From Bin87 sp034423595 (lineage in GTDB: Bacteria; Chloroflexota; Dehalococcoidia; Lucifugimonadales; UBA3495), in the NCBI GenBank assembly GCA_965207025.1, contig OZ242258.1, positions 1,550,001 through 1,614,000 of the forward strand: a DNA stretch of 64,000 nucleotides. Direction: 5' to 3'. The notes under the pieces were generated by a model. That model had not been told where the DNA came from and searched no databases. It saw only the letters and a program-made list of their open reading frames with translations. Of this stretch, positions 17,469 to 25,359 are shown one piece after another. Each line of letters begins with the position of its first letter. Positions within the stretch are counted from its first letter, which is position 1. Made by a program: the position numbers and the translations under genes.

Positions 17469-17948
17469 ATGCAAGACAGTTTCCGCAACTTCAGCTGGAT
17501 TTTACACGGCTCACTGGCCGGCTCGATGGGCCCAACGGACCGTCGGCATCTGATCTACTTTGAAAGGCATGACATCACGGCCATAGTGCGTATGGAAGAG
17601 AACACAATCTCAGGCGAGCCCTGGGGTTTTACGGAACTCTTCGAGCCTGTGCCCGATTTCGAAGCACCCACTATGGAGCAAATCGACCGGATTGTGAACT
17701 TCGTCGAGCAGCAGATCGAGACCTGGGAGCGCCCCACGGTGGTAACCTGCGCCGCCGGCATCGGGCGCACCGGTACGATTCTGGCTTCCTATCTGGTGAA
17801 CACAGGATATGATCCCGAGGAAGCCATCACATACATTCGACAACTGCGGCCGGGATCCATACAGACGCCCGACCAGGAAAATGCGGTGAGGGAATACGCA
17901 AAATATGTTCAGGAACGAAACGCCAATAGGCCCCGGCGTTACCGTTAG
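17469..17948 (+). CDS. Dual-specificity/tyrosine phosphatase-like protein
   Basis: A 159-residue Cys-based phosphatase. The P-loop reads VVTCAAGIGRTGTILA (CX5R with Thr after Arg), and the general-acid Asp is likely in EPVPDFEAPT. The N-terminal WILHGSLAGSMGP and IYFERHDITAIVRMEE segments match the compact DSP fold. The ATG at 17469 has GGAGAGG just upstream and is preferred over the open frame back to 17364. It diverges from the enoyl-CoA hydratase. The substrate, protein or small molecule, is unknown; the cytoplasm is its expected place. Confidence 0.85.
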   Translation: MQDSFRNFSWILHGSLAGSMGPTDRRHLIYFERHDITAIVRMEENTISGEPWGFTELFEPVPDFEAPTMEQIDRIVNFVEQQIETWERPTVVTCAAGIGRTGTILASYLVNTGYDPEEAITYIRQLRPGSIQTPDQENAVREYAKYVQERNANRPRRYR

Positions 17949-18015
17949 GTAAACGATAAGGGGCTGACTCGCAGACGAGGCCAACCCCCAACGGATCGTT
18001 CGGTTCTGCCGGGTT

Positions 18016-18255
18016 TCAGGCAATCATGAGCTCCTGGGCATCACCGCCCATCGGACGGACTGGCAGCGAATCGTCGGACGTCAATGCCAATGTCGCCGGC
18101 TGGATTTCCCGGCTGCACTGTAGGCACTGCAAGTAGGCTCCGTAGATGTCGCGAATCTTGCGCACGTTGCCGCCGCAGTGTGGGCACGCGCGCAGTTCTG
18201 CGCGGCGGCGACGCGCGCCCTGGGAAAACCGTTCGATGCTGACTTTGCTCTCCAT
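18016..18255 (-). CDS. Small zinc-ribbon protein, paralogue 1
   Basis: A 79-residue protein with one predicted zinc ribbon, CPHCGG and CLQCSRE about 20 residues apart. Between them is KIRDIYGAYLQ. The same layout recurs in the proteins at 18421 and 57428, so these form a local family. Flanks are low-complexity and basic at the N-terminus (GARRRRAELR). The ATG at 18255 sits 7 bases after AAGGAG; an ATG three bases earlier is too close. The function is unknown; such ribbons bind nucleic acid or protein. Confidence 0.7.
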   Translation of the reverse strand: MESKVSIERFSQGARRRRAELRACPHCGGNVRKIRDIYGAYLQCLQCSREIQPATLALTSDDSLPVRPMGGDAQELMIA

Positions 18256-18362
18256 CATGGGTCTCCTTACTTGATGGTGAATGCTGAAAGCGTTTGGTCA
18301 GATGGTCGTCATTATCGGGTTTCGTTCTAAGGTTGATTGGTCAAGCTGCGGTTAAATTGAAA

Positions 18363-18388
18363 CGGCCTCGGAGACAAGTCCGAGGCCG
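18363..18388 (-). terminator. Intrinsic terminator of zinc-ribbon gene 18421-18636
   Basis: A perfect 9-bp stem CGGCCTCGG/CCGAGGCCG with an 8-nt loop. On the minus strand it is followed by TTTCAATTT, consistent with termination after the 18421 gene. Confidence 0.65.
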
Positions 18389-18420
18389 CTGCCTGCGGGT
18401 TGTCTGTTGGTGGATGATGG

Positions 18421-18636
18421 TCACACCATCACTGGCTCTTTATGTTCGGTGGGATTGGTCGGTGCGTCGATGGTAGCGGGCGGTACTGCAGCCGTGGTCG
18501 GTCGGCGGAATTCGCGTCCACATTGGGCGCACTGGTGATAAACTCCGAATGTGTCCCTCATCCGGCAAATGTCGCCGCCGCATCGCGGGCATGCCTTGCG
18601 CAATAGGGACTTGCGGGTAATGGTCTGCGTTTGCAT
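18421..18636 (-). CDS. Small zinc-ribbon protein, paralogue 2
   Basis: A 71-residue protein when started at ATG 18636 (MQTQTITRKS); upstream ATGs in frame exist to 18702 but have poorer ribosome sites. The zinc ribbon is CPRCGGD and CAQCGREF, separated by ICRMRDTFGVYHQ, closely matching paralogue 1 and the 57428 protein. The rest is Pro/Thr-rich and probably disordered. It is followed by its own terminator, so it is a separate unit from paralogue 1 although adjacent. Confidence 0.7.
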   Translation of the reverse strand: MQTQTITRKSLLRKACPRCGGDICRMRDTFGVYHQCAQCGREFRRPTTAAVPPATIDAPTNPTEHKEPVMV

Positions 18637-18797
18637 TTTCCTCATTCCTGATAGGTTGCTGATACCGCTGTTTCGCGCCGCTGGCTCCAACAGTGATTTC
18701 ATTTTACCGCCACTGTATTACCGGAGTATTACGGCAATACCAGCAAAAGCGCGGGAATCAGCATATCATCTTACGTATTTCGTAACAAGGGGGTTTA

Positions 18798-19292
18798 ATG
18801 ACGAATTTCACGAATCCGATGAACATACCCAACGAAGTCCTCCTGGCCGTGTATCGAGAAGCCCGCGCGGCGTTCCCGGCGGAGTGTTGCGGTTGGCTGA
18901 CCGGCCCAGCGGACGGCGACGGTGTGGACACCATCAGGCCGGCGGAAAACGCTCAGGATGCCGATGCACTGATTCCGGTAGCGGGCAGAACCAGCGAGCG
19001 GGCCTACTCTTTCAATTTCGATGACGTTCGCTCCCTTGATGAAAGTTTCACGTCGGCGGCGCCGGCTAGAATCATCTACCATTCACACCCCAACGGCCAG
19101 GCGTATTTTTCCGAAACCGACCGTGAAGTGGCTACGCAGCCGCCGGGGTGGGGCGAGGGACCGGTATTCCCGGTGCAGCAGCTGGTCGTGGGGATTGATG
19201 CTGAACGGGTGGTAGAGGCCGCGCTGTTTGGTTGGGACGACGACACCCGGGGATTCGTAGAGCTGGCCCGGTATGAGGGAGGGCAAGTTTGA
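18798..19292 (+). CDS. JAMM/Mov34 (M67) metallopeptidase
   Basis: A 164-residue stand-alone JAB domain. The catalytic Glu is in FPAECCGWL and the zinc ligands are in YHSHPNGQAYFSETDRE (His-x-His, Ser, Asp). Bacterial M67 enzymes of this size typically remove C-terminal residues or adducts from ubiquitin-like sulfur carriers such as CysO or ThiS. No carrier gene is adjacent, so the partner is open. The start ATG has AAGGGGGT upstream. A palindrome TTACG-N5-CGTAA (18771-18785) lies just upstream and may be an operator. Confidence 0.85.
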   Translation: MTNFTNPMNIPNEVLLAVYREARAAFPAECCGWLTGPADGDGVDTIRPAENAQDADALIPVAGRTSERAYSFNFDDVRSLDESFTSAAPARIIYHSHPNGQAYFSETDREVATQPPGWGEGPVFPVQQLVVGIDAERVVEAALFGWDDDTRGFVELARYEGGQV

Positions 19293-19293
19293 C

Positions 19294-20310
19294 CTAGGCA
19301 GTCGGCGTGCCCAGCATGGCGACCCAGACTGCTCCGACGATGTAGGCACCGGCCATCAGGGCCAATCCGCCCAGCAGCAACGGTTGGGGCAGGCGGTTTC
19401 TCCCCCACAACAGCAATCCGCCGAACAAAATCAGGCAGAGGGCGAAAATTCCGGCCACAAAGTGCTCAGGTTCGGGGTGATTCAACACGATGCCCTTGCG
19501 GTAGAAGGGATCGGCGAAGGACAGGATAGTCACGTTGAAAACGCAACTGCCGTACAAACCAGCCACCCCGAGGTCGGCAGCGCCCATCCGGGCCGCTGCG
19601 ACGGTGGCAGAGGCTTCCGGCATCGTGGTCACGATGGATACGGCCAAGATGCCGAGGACGCCGGAAGAGATGCCGGTCAAATCCGCAACCCGGTCCACGC
19701 TCTGGGCCAGGAACACTCCGGCGATGATGACGCCGATGGAGACCAAGCTGAACATGACCCACGCCTTGCTCAGCGTCATGCCCGGATCTCCCGCTTCCTC
19801 ATCGTCTCCCACGGCCGGACGCCGCCGGTACACAATCCACATTCCGGCGACATAGACAACGAGCAGTATGATGGACGACAAGCCGATTTGCCAGACGTTG
19901 ACCCCGTTCTTGACACCAGCGAACAGCACAGCCAATCCGGTCAAAATAGCGGCCAGCACTATGAGGTATCCCTGTTCCGGGGCAACGCGCTGCAAGAACC
20001 GTTTGCCGCCAAACACCAGGGCAACCATGGCCATTGTGAACATGTTAATCATGTTGGCGCCCACAACGTTGCCCAGAGCCAGTTGAGGGTTGTCGATCTG
20101 CACCGCCGTGATGTTGTTGGAAAGCTCAGGCAGCGACGTAGCCAGAGCGACCAGAATGCTTCCGACAAACAGGCGACCCCAGCCGGTCAAGGATGCCAGG
20201 GCATCACCATATTTCGCCAGCTGGACGCCGAGGAATACGACTGCGACGGCACTGGCAAGGAAAACGATGATGGCAACGGTGAGGCCGACGCTGCCCAACA
20301 GGTTGAACAT
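19294..20310 (-). CDS. CaCA-family cation (Na+/Ca2+-type) antiporter
   Basis: An inner-membrane exchanger of 338 residues with about ten hydrophobic helices. It has two inverted alpha-repeats: LVALATSLPELSNNITA with LGNVVGANMINMF, and VSIVTTMPEASATVAAA with LYGSCVFNVTIL. Each keeps the P-E pair that binds the ion. A charged cytoplasmic loop (RRRPAVGDDEEAGDPG) separates the halves. The stop abuts the convergent M67 gene (1-bp gap). The transported ion cannot be fixed from sequence. Confidence 0.88.
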   Translation of the reverse strand: MFNLLGSVGLTVAIIVFLASAVAVVFLGVQLAKYGDALASLTGWGRLFVGSILVALATSLPELSNNITAVQIDNPQLALGNVVGANMINMFTMAMVALVFGGKRFLQRVAPEQGYLIVLAAILTGLAVLFAGVKNGVNVWQIGLSSIILLVVYVAGMWIVYRRRPAVGDDEEAGDPGMTLSKAWVMFSLVSIGVIIAGVFLAQSVDRVADLTGISSGVLGILAVSIVTTMPEASATVAAARMGAADLGVAGLYGSCVFNVTILSFADPFYRKGIVLNHPEPEHFVAGIFALCLILFGGLLLWGRNRLPQPLLLGGLALMAGAYIVGAVWVAMLGTPTA

Positions 20311-20334
20311 TGCGCTCTCTCGTATGGACGCTGG

Positions 20335-20422
20335 ATTCCCGCTTTCGCGGGAATGACGGGGTATGAAGCGGGAATGACGGGAGGTGAACGGGATCGACGG
20401 TGTATGAAGCGGGAATGACGGG
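20335..20422. repeat. ATTCCCGC hairpin repeat, copy 2, with duplicated tail
   Basis: The hairpin at 20335-20354 matches 15604-15623. It is followed by two direct copies of a 21-nt tail unit ending AAGCGGGAATGACGGG (20361-20381 and 20402-20422), so the element has expanded locally between leuB and the antiporter gene. Confidence 0.75.
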
Positions 20423-20433
20423 CAATTACCCTG

Positions 20434-21525
20434 CTAGCCGATGGCCTGGGCAATTAAATCGCCCATGGCTACGGTGCCGGTAGCCGTTTCGCTGGAAGTG
20501 GCGATATCGGCAGTGCGATAGCCATTCTCCAGAACGGTTTGCACCGCCCGGTCGATGGCCGCTGCCTCTTCGGTTAGACCGAGAGAATACCGCAGCATCA
20601 TGGCAGCGCTGAGGATGGACCCGCAGGGGTTGGCGATACCCTGGCCGGCGATGTCGGGCGCCGTGCCGTGGATCGGCTCGTAGAATCCCGGCGTAGTGGC
20701 TCCGGCCTGGGGCACTCCGGAGAGGCTGGCAGAAGGGAGTAGGCCCATCGACGCCGCCAGGATCGCCGCTTCGTCGGTCAGGATGTCGCCAAAGGTATTC
20801 TCGGCTACGATCACGTCATAGGATGCGGGGCGCAGCACGATTTGCATGGCGCAAGCGTCAACCAGCGCGTGTTCCAGCTCGATGTCGGGGTAGTCCGCGG
20901 CCAGCCGGGTCGCGGTGGCACGCCAGAGACGAGAAGTCTCCAGCACGTTGGCCTTGTCCACCGAGGTCAGCTTTTTCCGCCGGCCGCGAGCGAGTTCAAA
21001 ACCCACTCGAAGCACGCGCTCGATCTCGGATTCGGAGTATCGCATAGTATCGACGCCGACGATGCCCTGTGGTGTTTCGGTGCGGCCCTTGGGCTGGGCG
21101 TAGTACAGGCCACCGGTGAGTTCCCTAACCACCACCATATCCACGTCTTCCAGGACGTGAGGCTTGAGGACGCTGGATTCCGTGAGCTCCGGATACACTT
21201 TCACAGGTCGAATGTTGGCGAAGACATTGAGATGGGCGCGAAGGGCCAGAAGCCCGTCTTCAGGACGAGTGGGGGCCGACGGGTCATCCCATTTGGGCCC
21301 TCCAACAGCCCCGAACAGAACCGCGTCGGCGCCAGTAGCCAAGTCCCTGACTGGGTCGGTGAGGGGAGTTCCGTGACGGTCGATGGATATACCGCCCACG
21401 TCGCCGTACTCCAAGGTAAAAGTGTGCCCAAAGGCACGCCCCACGGATTCCAGGGCTTTGACACCCTCCGCGGTAACTTCGGGACCGATGCCGTCGCCGC
21501 CAAGAACGGCGATGTTGAAATCCAT
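20434..21525 (-). CDS. leuB: 3-Isopropylmalate dehydrogenase
   Basis: Oxidative decarboxylation step of leucine synthesis. The 363-residue protein has LGGDGIGPEVT at the N-terminus and LFGAVGGPKWDD. The substrate loop is VVRELTGGLYYAQPKGR. The Asp/NAD region is TFGDILTDEAAILAASMGLLPSASL and FYEPIHGTAPDIAGQGIANP. All are normal. A GGAG ribosome site and a good promoter (21591-21619) precede it. No leuC/leuD or ilv genes are adjacent in the window. Confidence 0.96.
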   Translation of the reverse strand: MDFNIAVLGGDGIGPEVTAEGVKALESVGRAFGHTFTLEYGDVGGISIDRHGTPLTDPVRDLATGADAVLFGAVGGPKWDDPSAPTRPEDGLLALRAHLNVFANIRPVKVYPELTESSVLKPHVLEDVDMVVVRELTGGLYYAQPKGRTETPQGIVGVDTMRYSESEIERVLRVGFELARGRRKKLTSVDKANVLETSRLWRATATRLAADYPDIELEHALVDACAMQIVLRPASYDVIVAENTFGDILTDEAAILAASMGLLPSASLSGVPQAGATTPGFYEPIHGTAPDIAGQGIANPCGSILSAAMMLRYSLGLTEEAAAIDRAVQTVLENGYRTADIATSSETATGTVAMGDLIAQAIG

Positions 21526-21590
21526 AGAAATTCGCTCCTGGCCGCCAGCCCGATCATGGAAAAATAAGCGGCTGGCACGAGCCGACGGGT

Positions 21591-21619
21591 AGTATAGCCT
21601 ACGGGTTGACGGGTATCAA
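21591..21619 (-). promoter_or_regulatory. Promoter of leuB
   Basis: On the minus strand TTGATA (21619-21614), a 17-nt spacer and TATACT (21596-21591). The start near 21584 leaves about 58 nt of leader, too short for a classical attenuator. Confidence 0.65.
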
Positions 21620-21692
21620 ACGGCAACGTGGAATGCTAAAGCCGAAACTCTGGGCCTTTCGGTTATCGGTCTAAACCGGCAAAGGCGGGGGA

Positions 21693-22025
21693 CTATCGGG
21701 CTGAGGCGGGGAGTTCCCAGCGGAGAAGGTCGCGGTAGCGGTCGTTCCAGGCCCAGGGCAACAGGTTGAGCACGATGGCGTTGGGTACGGGGACTTCGCC
21801 TTTCCGTCGGGCGTCGTCGAGACGGCGATGAAGATTGGCGAAGGTGGTGAGGCGGAAGCCGGCGTCGGCGATGCGTCGGATGACGTCCGACGGCTCCGGG
21901 GGCTCGTCGGGAGTCCAGTCGTCGGTGATGGCTTCGGCGATGCGGCGGAGCTTGATGATGGCGAGTTCGCGAGCGAACTTGCGTTTGAGGGCGTCGATGC
22001 GGCGGCGGAGTTGGGAGATGGTCAT
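21693..22025 (-). CDS. Hypothetical protein with basic N-terminal helix
   Basis: A 110-residue soluble protein I do not recognise. Residues 1-35 form a long basic amphipathic helix (ISQLRRRIDALKRKFARELA), possibly a coiled coil. The middle DVIRRIADAGFRLTTFANL looks helical. The C-terminus is Trp-rich (LLPWAWNDRYRDLLRW). The ATG has AGAGG about 8 nt upstream. It stands alone, followed by leuB's promoter region. The base composition is in line with its neighbours. Confidence 0.6.
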   Translation of the reverse strand: MTISQLRRRIDALKRKFARELAIIKLRRIAEAITDDWTPDEPPEPSDVIRRIADAGFRLTTFANLHRRLDDARRKGEVPVPNAIVLNLLPWAWNDRYRDLLRWELPASAR

Positions 22026-22093
22026 GGGAATACCTCTGACGGGGGAATATTTACAGGGATGAATGGGATTGGGGATGGGATGGGATGGTGAGG

Positions 22094-22112
22094 CCCCGCA
22101 TCAAGTACGGGG
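22094..22112. repeat. CCCCGCATCAAGTACGGGG hairpin repeat, copy 1
   Basis: A CCCCG/CGGGG stem with a 9-nt loop. A second copy, differing by one base in the loop, is at 22482-22500. Both are followed by a similar GTGAC or GACAC context. Confidence 0.75.
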
Positions 22113-22481
22113 TGACCCCGTGTCAGGCACGAGGCAGGCTGTTATATTGGCGGAAACCCGCTCATTTCCGGTCATTTCCGGTCATTTTGAGTAGGGCGAG
22201 GGGCAGGTTGGTGGGGTTGAATGGGGGTGGATTAGGCGGGTGTTGGGGGCGATTACAGGGGTTTTGGCGGCCAGGTGGGAGGGTTTGAGGGAGCGGCGTT
22301 TGGAGTTGGTTCGCGATTGGTAGAATCAGGATTATCGACATTAGAGGATTCTCAGGATGGGGGGCCGGTTATTTGAGTTGAGCGACGGGCTGTAGCTGGG
22401 CGGTCGGATAGTCATTGGATAGTTAAATGGTAAGGATGGATGGAGAGTAGGGGCAAGGGGGAAGTGTCACGAGATTGCCAC

Positions 22482-22500
22482 CCCCGCATCAAGTGCGGGG
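22482..22500. repeat. CCCCGCATCAAGTGCGGGG hairpin repeat, copy 2
   Basis: The same element as 22094-22112, here extended by one more G:C pair of the stem. It lies 52 bp before the -35 box of the DUF1501 promoter. Confidence 0.75.
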
Positions 22501-22551
22501 TCGCAATGACACACTCGACAATCGAATGGCCCTGCTTAAAACCCACTTTCG

Positions 22552-22580
22552 TTGACAGACCCGGCGGCAAACTTTAAACT
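22552..22580 (+). promoter_or_regulatory. Promoter of the DUF1501-glycolate oxidase unit
   Basis: TTGACA at 22552-22557, 17-nt spacer, TAAACT at 22575-22580. The next gene has AAGGAGG (22628-22634) 9 nt before its ATG. Confidence 0.6.
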
Positions 22581-22643
22581 GCGTGTATCAGCCAGACTCA
22601 TGCTGGCGCATTTTCGTGTGCCATTCAAGGAGGCCTTCGCAAG

Positions 22644-23774
22644 ATGACCACCACCAATACCAGTCGGTCGCTCGTAGTGATCCAATTAGCTGGCGCGAAC
22701 GACCCGCTGAATACCGTAATTCCTTACACGGACGGAAATTATTACGATTTTCGCCCCAACGTCGGGATACCCAAAGACCAGGTGATTCCCATCGACGGAC
22801 GCTTGGCTTTCAATCCCAACATGGCGCCCATCAAGGCCCTTTGGGATGAAGGCAAAGTAGCCATTGTGAACGGCATCGGATACCCCAACCCGAATCGTTC
22901 GCACTTCCGCAGCATGGACATCTGGCACACCTGCGAACCTGAAAAGATTGCCACGGAGGGTTGGCTGGGGCGCGTAATCCGCGACCTCGACCCGCAGGGC
23001 CAGAACGTGATTACCGGCGTGAATTTCGGGCGCGGCCTGCCCAGGTCCATGGGCGCGCCGGGCGTGCCGGTTGCCTCGGTGGGCAATCTGGAAACCTACG
23101 GGCTATTCCCTGATGTTGAGGAAGAGCGCATCCGCGGCCTTTGCCTTGACGCTTTCGGAAAGATGTACGGCGGCACGATCCAGGACGCCGTCATGGACTA
23201 CCTGGGCCAAACCGGCCGCGACGCGCTGAAGGGCGCGGACATCCTTCGCACCGCTCCCGAGAGCTATTCGTCCACCGTTGAATACGCGGACAATCCCATT
23301 GCTCAGGCCCTGAAGAATGCCGCACAGGTGATGACGGCGGAGCTGGGCACCCGCATCTACTACACCCAGCATGGCAGTTTCGATACCCACGGCGACGAGG
23401 TGAAAGTTCACGGCGGCCTGTGGAATCAAGTTTCCGGAGCAGTCAGCGACTTCATGGCCGACCTGGAAGAGCACGGCAAGGCCGACGATGCGATTGTACT
23501 GATCTGGACTGAGTTCGGCCGGCGAATCCGCGACAACGGTTCCGGGACGGACCATGGCTCCGGCGGGACCGCATTCATCATCGGCAACCAGATCAACGGC
23601 GGTTTCTACGGCGAATACCCGTCCCTGGCCGAGAAGGACCAGTTGGACGGCGACTTGCACTTCAACAACGACTTCCGTTCCACCTACTCGACGATTGCCG
23701 ACCAGTGGCTCGGCCTGGACGCCGCGCCCATTGTCAACGGACAGTTCGAGCAGTGGGACTTCATCCGCAGCTAG
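22644..23774 (+). CDS. DUF1501-family protein
   Basis: A 376-residue protein of the DUF1501 family, related in fold to alkaline phosphatase/sulfatase-type enzymes and almost always paired with DUF1800; function unknown. Visible features are the N-terminal VVIQLAGANDPLNTVIPY (normally a G-G-x-D-x-L-N type motif; here GANDPLN), HFRSMDIWHT, a mid-region FDTHGDEVKVHGG and IVLIWTEFGRRIRDNGSGTDHGSGG, which hold the expected Asp/His metal residues. There is no twin-arginine signal, unlike many homologues, so it may act in the cytoplasm. A palindrome repeat follows, then DUF1800. Confidence 0.9.
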   Translation: MTTTNTSRSLVVIQLAGANDPLNTVIPYTDGNYYDFRPNVGIPKDQVIPIDGRLAFNPNMAPIKALWDEGKVAIVNGIGYPNPNRSHFRSMDIWHTCEPEKIATEGWLGRVIRDLDPQGQNVITGVNFGRGLPRSMGAPGVPVASVGNLETYGLFPDVEEERIRGLCLDAFGKMYGGTIQDAVMDYLGQTGRDALKGADILRTAPESYSSTVEYADNPIAQALKNAAQVMTAELGTRIYYTQHGSFDTHGDEVKVHGGLWNQVSGAVSDFMADLEEHGKADDAIVLIWTEFGRRIRDNGSGTDHGSGGTAFIIGNQINGGFYGEYPSLAEKDQLDGDLHFNNDFRSTYSTIADQWLGLDAAPIVNGQFEQWDFIRS

Positions 23775-23793
23775 ACGGATGCGATTGGCTCGC

Positions 23794-23817
23794 AGGGGCG
23801 AGTAATTATTCGCCCCT
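23794..23817. repeat. AGGGGCGA palindrome repeat, copy 3
   Basis: A 24-nt palindrome (arms AGGGGCGAGTAA and TTATTCGCCCCT, one mismatch) between the stop of DUF1501 and the ribosome site of DUF1800, inside an apparent operon. Confidence 0.8.
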
Positions 23818-23861
23818 ACCGGTGGCCACATCATCAACAGAACGCAAATAAGGAGGCAATT

Positions 23862-25277
23862 ATGAGCAGTGCCGACGTTGCCTTGATGGCTCACCTGATG
23901 CGGCGGGCCGGATTCGGCGCCAGCCGAGATGAACTGGAACAAAAAGTTGCCCAGGGCTACGAAGCCGTGGTGGAGGAACTTCTACATCCCGGCAACGCCA
24001 ATGCCATGCCCGATGACGTAATCCGTCGCTACCATTCGGAAATGGGTGAGATGCGCGAGTTGAACAGCGCTGGAGCTTACTGGATGTACCGGATGGTCAC
24101 CACCGACAACCAGTTGGAGGAAAAACTCGCCCTGTTCTGGCACGGTTTGTTCGCCACCGGATACGCCAAGCTGAACCAGGCGAGCGCGTTGACCAACCAG
24201 ATCAACACATTCCGTCGGCATGCCCTGGGTTCATTCCGAACCATTCTGGTGGAGCTATCCAAGGACCCGGCCATGATCATCTGGCTGGACAACCACGACA
24301 ATCACAAGGGCGACATCAACGAGAACTACGGTCGCGAGTTGCTGGAACTCTTTTCCATGGGCATCGGCAACTACACCGAGGATGACGTGAAGGAATGCGC
24401 CCGGGCTTTCACCGGATGGACGCTAGGCAACGCCGAGTACATGTCCACCCGCGCCAGCCGCGATTCCATCTGGCCGTACAGCCGTATCAACTGGCACTTC
24501 AACTACCGCGAATACGATCACGACGATGGCGAAAAGACCTTCCTGGGCCACACCGGGAATTTCAACGGCGACGACATCATTGACATCATCGTGCAACAGG
24601 AAGCCACGGCTCGTTTCATCAGCACTCGCCTGTTCCAATATTTCGCCGCCGACGAAATTGATGAGGCGGGAGAGGCCGTCATTGAAGAGATGATGCGGTC
24701 CTACTTCGCTTCGAACTATGAAATCCGCTCGGTCCTGCGCACGCTGTTCAACTCCGACTACTTCAAGTCCGAGGATGCTCGCTTCGCTCGCGTGAAGGGA
24801 CCTGTGGAATTGGTAGTGGGGGCGGTGAGAATGGCCGGCACTTACCAGCAGCCGACATTTGGCGCTGACCAACTGGCCCGCCAAACCATGTACATGGGCC
24901 AGGGCATCTTCCAGCCGCCCAGTGTGGAGGGTTGGCACGAGGGAGCCGAGTGGATTGACAGCGGGGCCCTGGTGGAAAGGGTCAACTTTGTAGGACAGGA
25001 ACTAGGCGATCCTTCTCATCCTGGCGTCAAATCCATCATTGATCGCCTGGCCCAGCGCGGGAACGGTCTGTTGTCCCCCGAAGAACAGGTGGCAGGGTGC
25101 GCCGATCTCATCGGCCCACTGGAACTCTCGGAAGCGACCAGCGCGTCCATCAACGAGTTCGCCAGCCAGCAGGGCAATGCCGACCTGCGTGAAGACACCC
25201 GGAGCGACGCAGACGACCAGCGCATCGCCAACCTGCTGCGCCTGCTGACGGCAACGCGAGAGTACCAGTTGGCTTAG
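23862..25277 (+). CDS. DUF1800-family protein
   Basis: A 471-residue DUF1800 protein, the usual partner of DUF1501. Family signatures are HLMRRAGFGASRDELEQ at the start, LFWHGLFATGYAKL, DNHDNHKGDINENYGRELLELFSMG and the region FQPPSVEGWHEGAEWI. Function is unestablished; pairs like this are often thought to act together on an extracellular or envelope substrate, but I see no signal peptide here. AAGGAGG lies 7 nt before the ATG. The NHL gene follows after another palindrome copy. Confidence 0.9.
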   Translation: MSSADVALMAHLMRRAGFGASRDELEQKVAQGYEAVVEELLHPGNANAMPDDVIRRYHSEMGEMRELNSAGAYWMYRMVTTDNQLEEKLALFWHGLFATGYAKLNQASALTNQINTFRRHALGSFRTILVELSKDPAMIIWLDNHDNHKGDINENYGRELLELFSMGIGNYTEDDVKECARAFTGWTLGNAEYMSTRASRDSIWPYSRINWHFNYREYDHDDGEKTFLGHTGNFNGDDIIDIIVQQEATARFISTRLFQYFAADEIDEAGEAVIEEMMRSYFASNYEIRSVLRTLFNSDYFKSEDARFARVKGPVELVVGAVRMAGTYQQPTFGADQLARQTMYMGQGIFQPPSVEGWHEGAEWIDSGALVERVNFVGQELGDPSHPGVKSIIDRLAQRGNGLLSPEEQVAGCADLIGPLELSEATSASINEFASQQGNADLREDTRSDADDQRIANLLRLLTATREYQLA

Positions 25278-25311
25278 CGCAGGAGAGAAATCCAGACGGC
25301 ACCGGACGATT

Positions 25312-25339
25312 GTAGGGGCGAATGATGATTCGCCCCTAC
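25312..25339. repeat. AGGGGCGAAT palindrome repeat, copy 4
   Basis: A 28-nt palindrome of the same family (GTAGGGGCGAAT / ATTCGCCCCTAC), again directly between two genes of the unit, 20 bp before the NHL gene. Confidence 0.8.
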
Positions 25340-25359
25340 GCAAAACAGGAGAGGCTGCA

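Larger units (their letters stand above)
22026..22551. other. Intergenic region with repeats, no gene seen
   Basis: I find no convincing coding sequence on either strand in this 526-bp stretch. It contains two CCCCGCATCAAGTxCGGGG hairpins (22094-22112 and 22482-22500) and tandem TCATTTCCGG units near 22168-22190. The rest is G/T-rich and uninformative, ending at the promoter of the DUF1501 gene. Confidence 0.6.

Noticed and set aside
20335..20422. Short spaced repeats as a CRISPR array
   Set aside because: Only one hairpin and two tail units, with no regular spacers and no cas genes.
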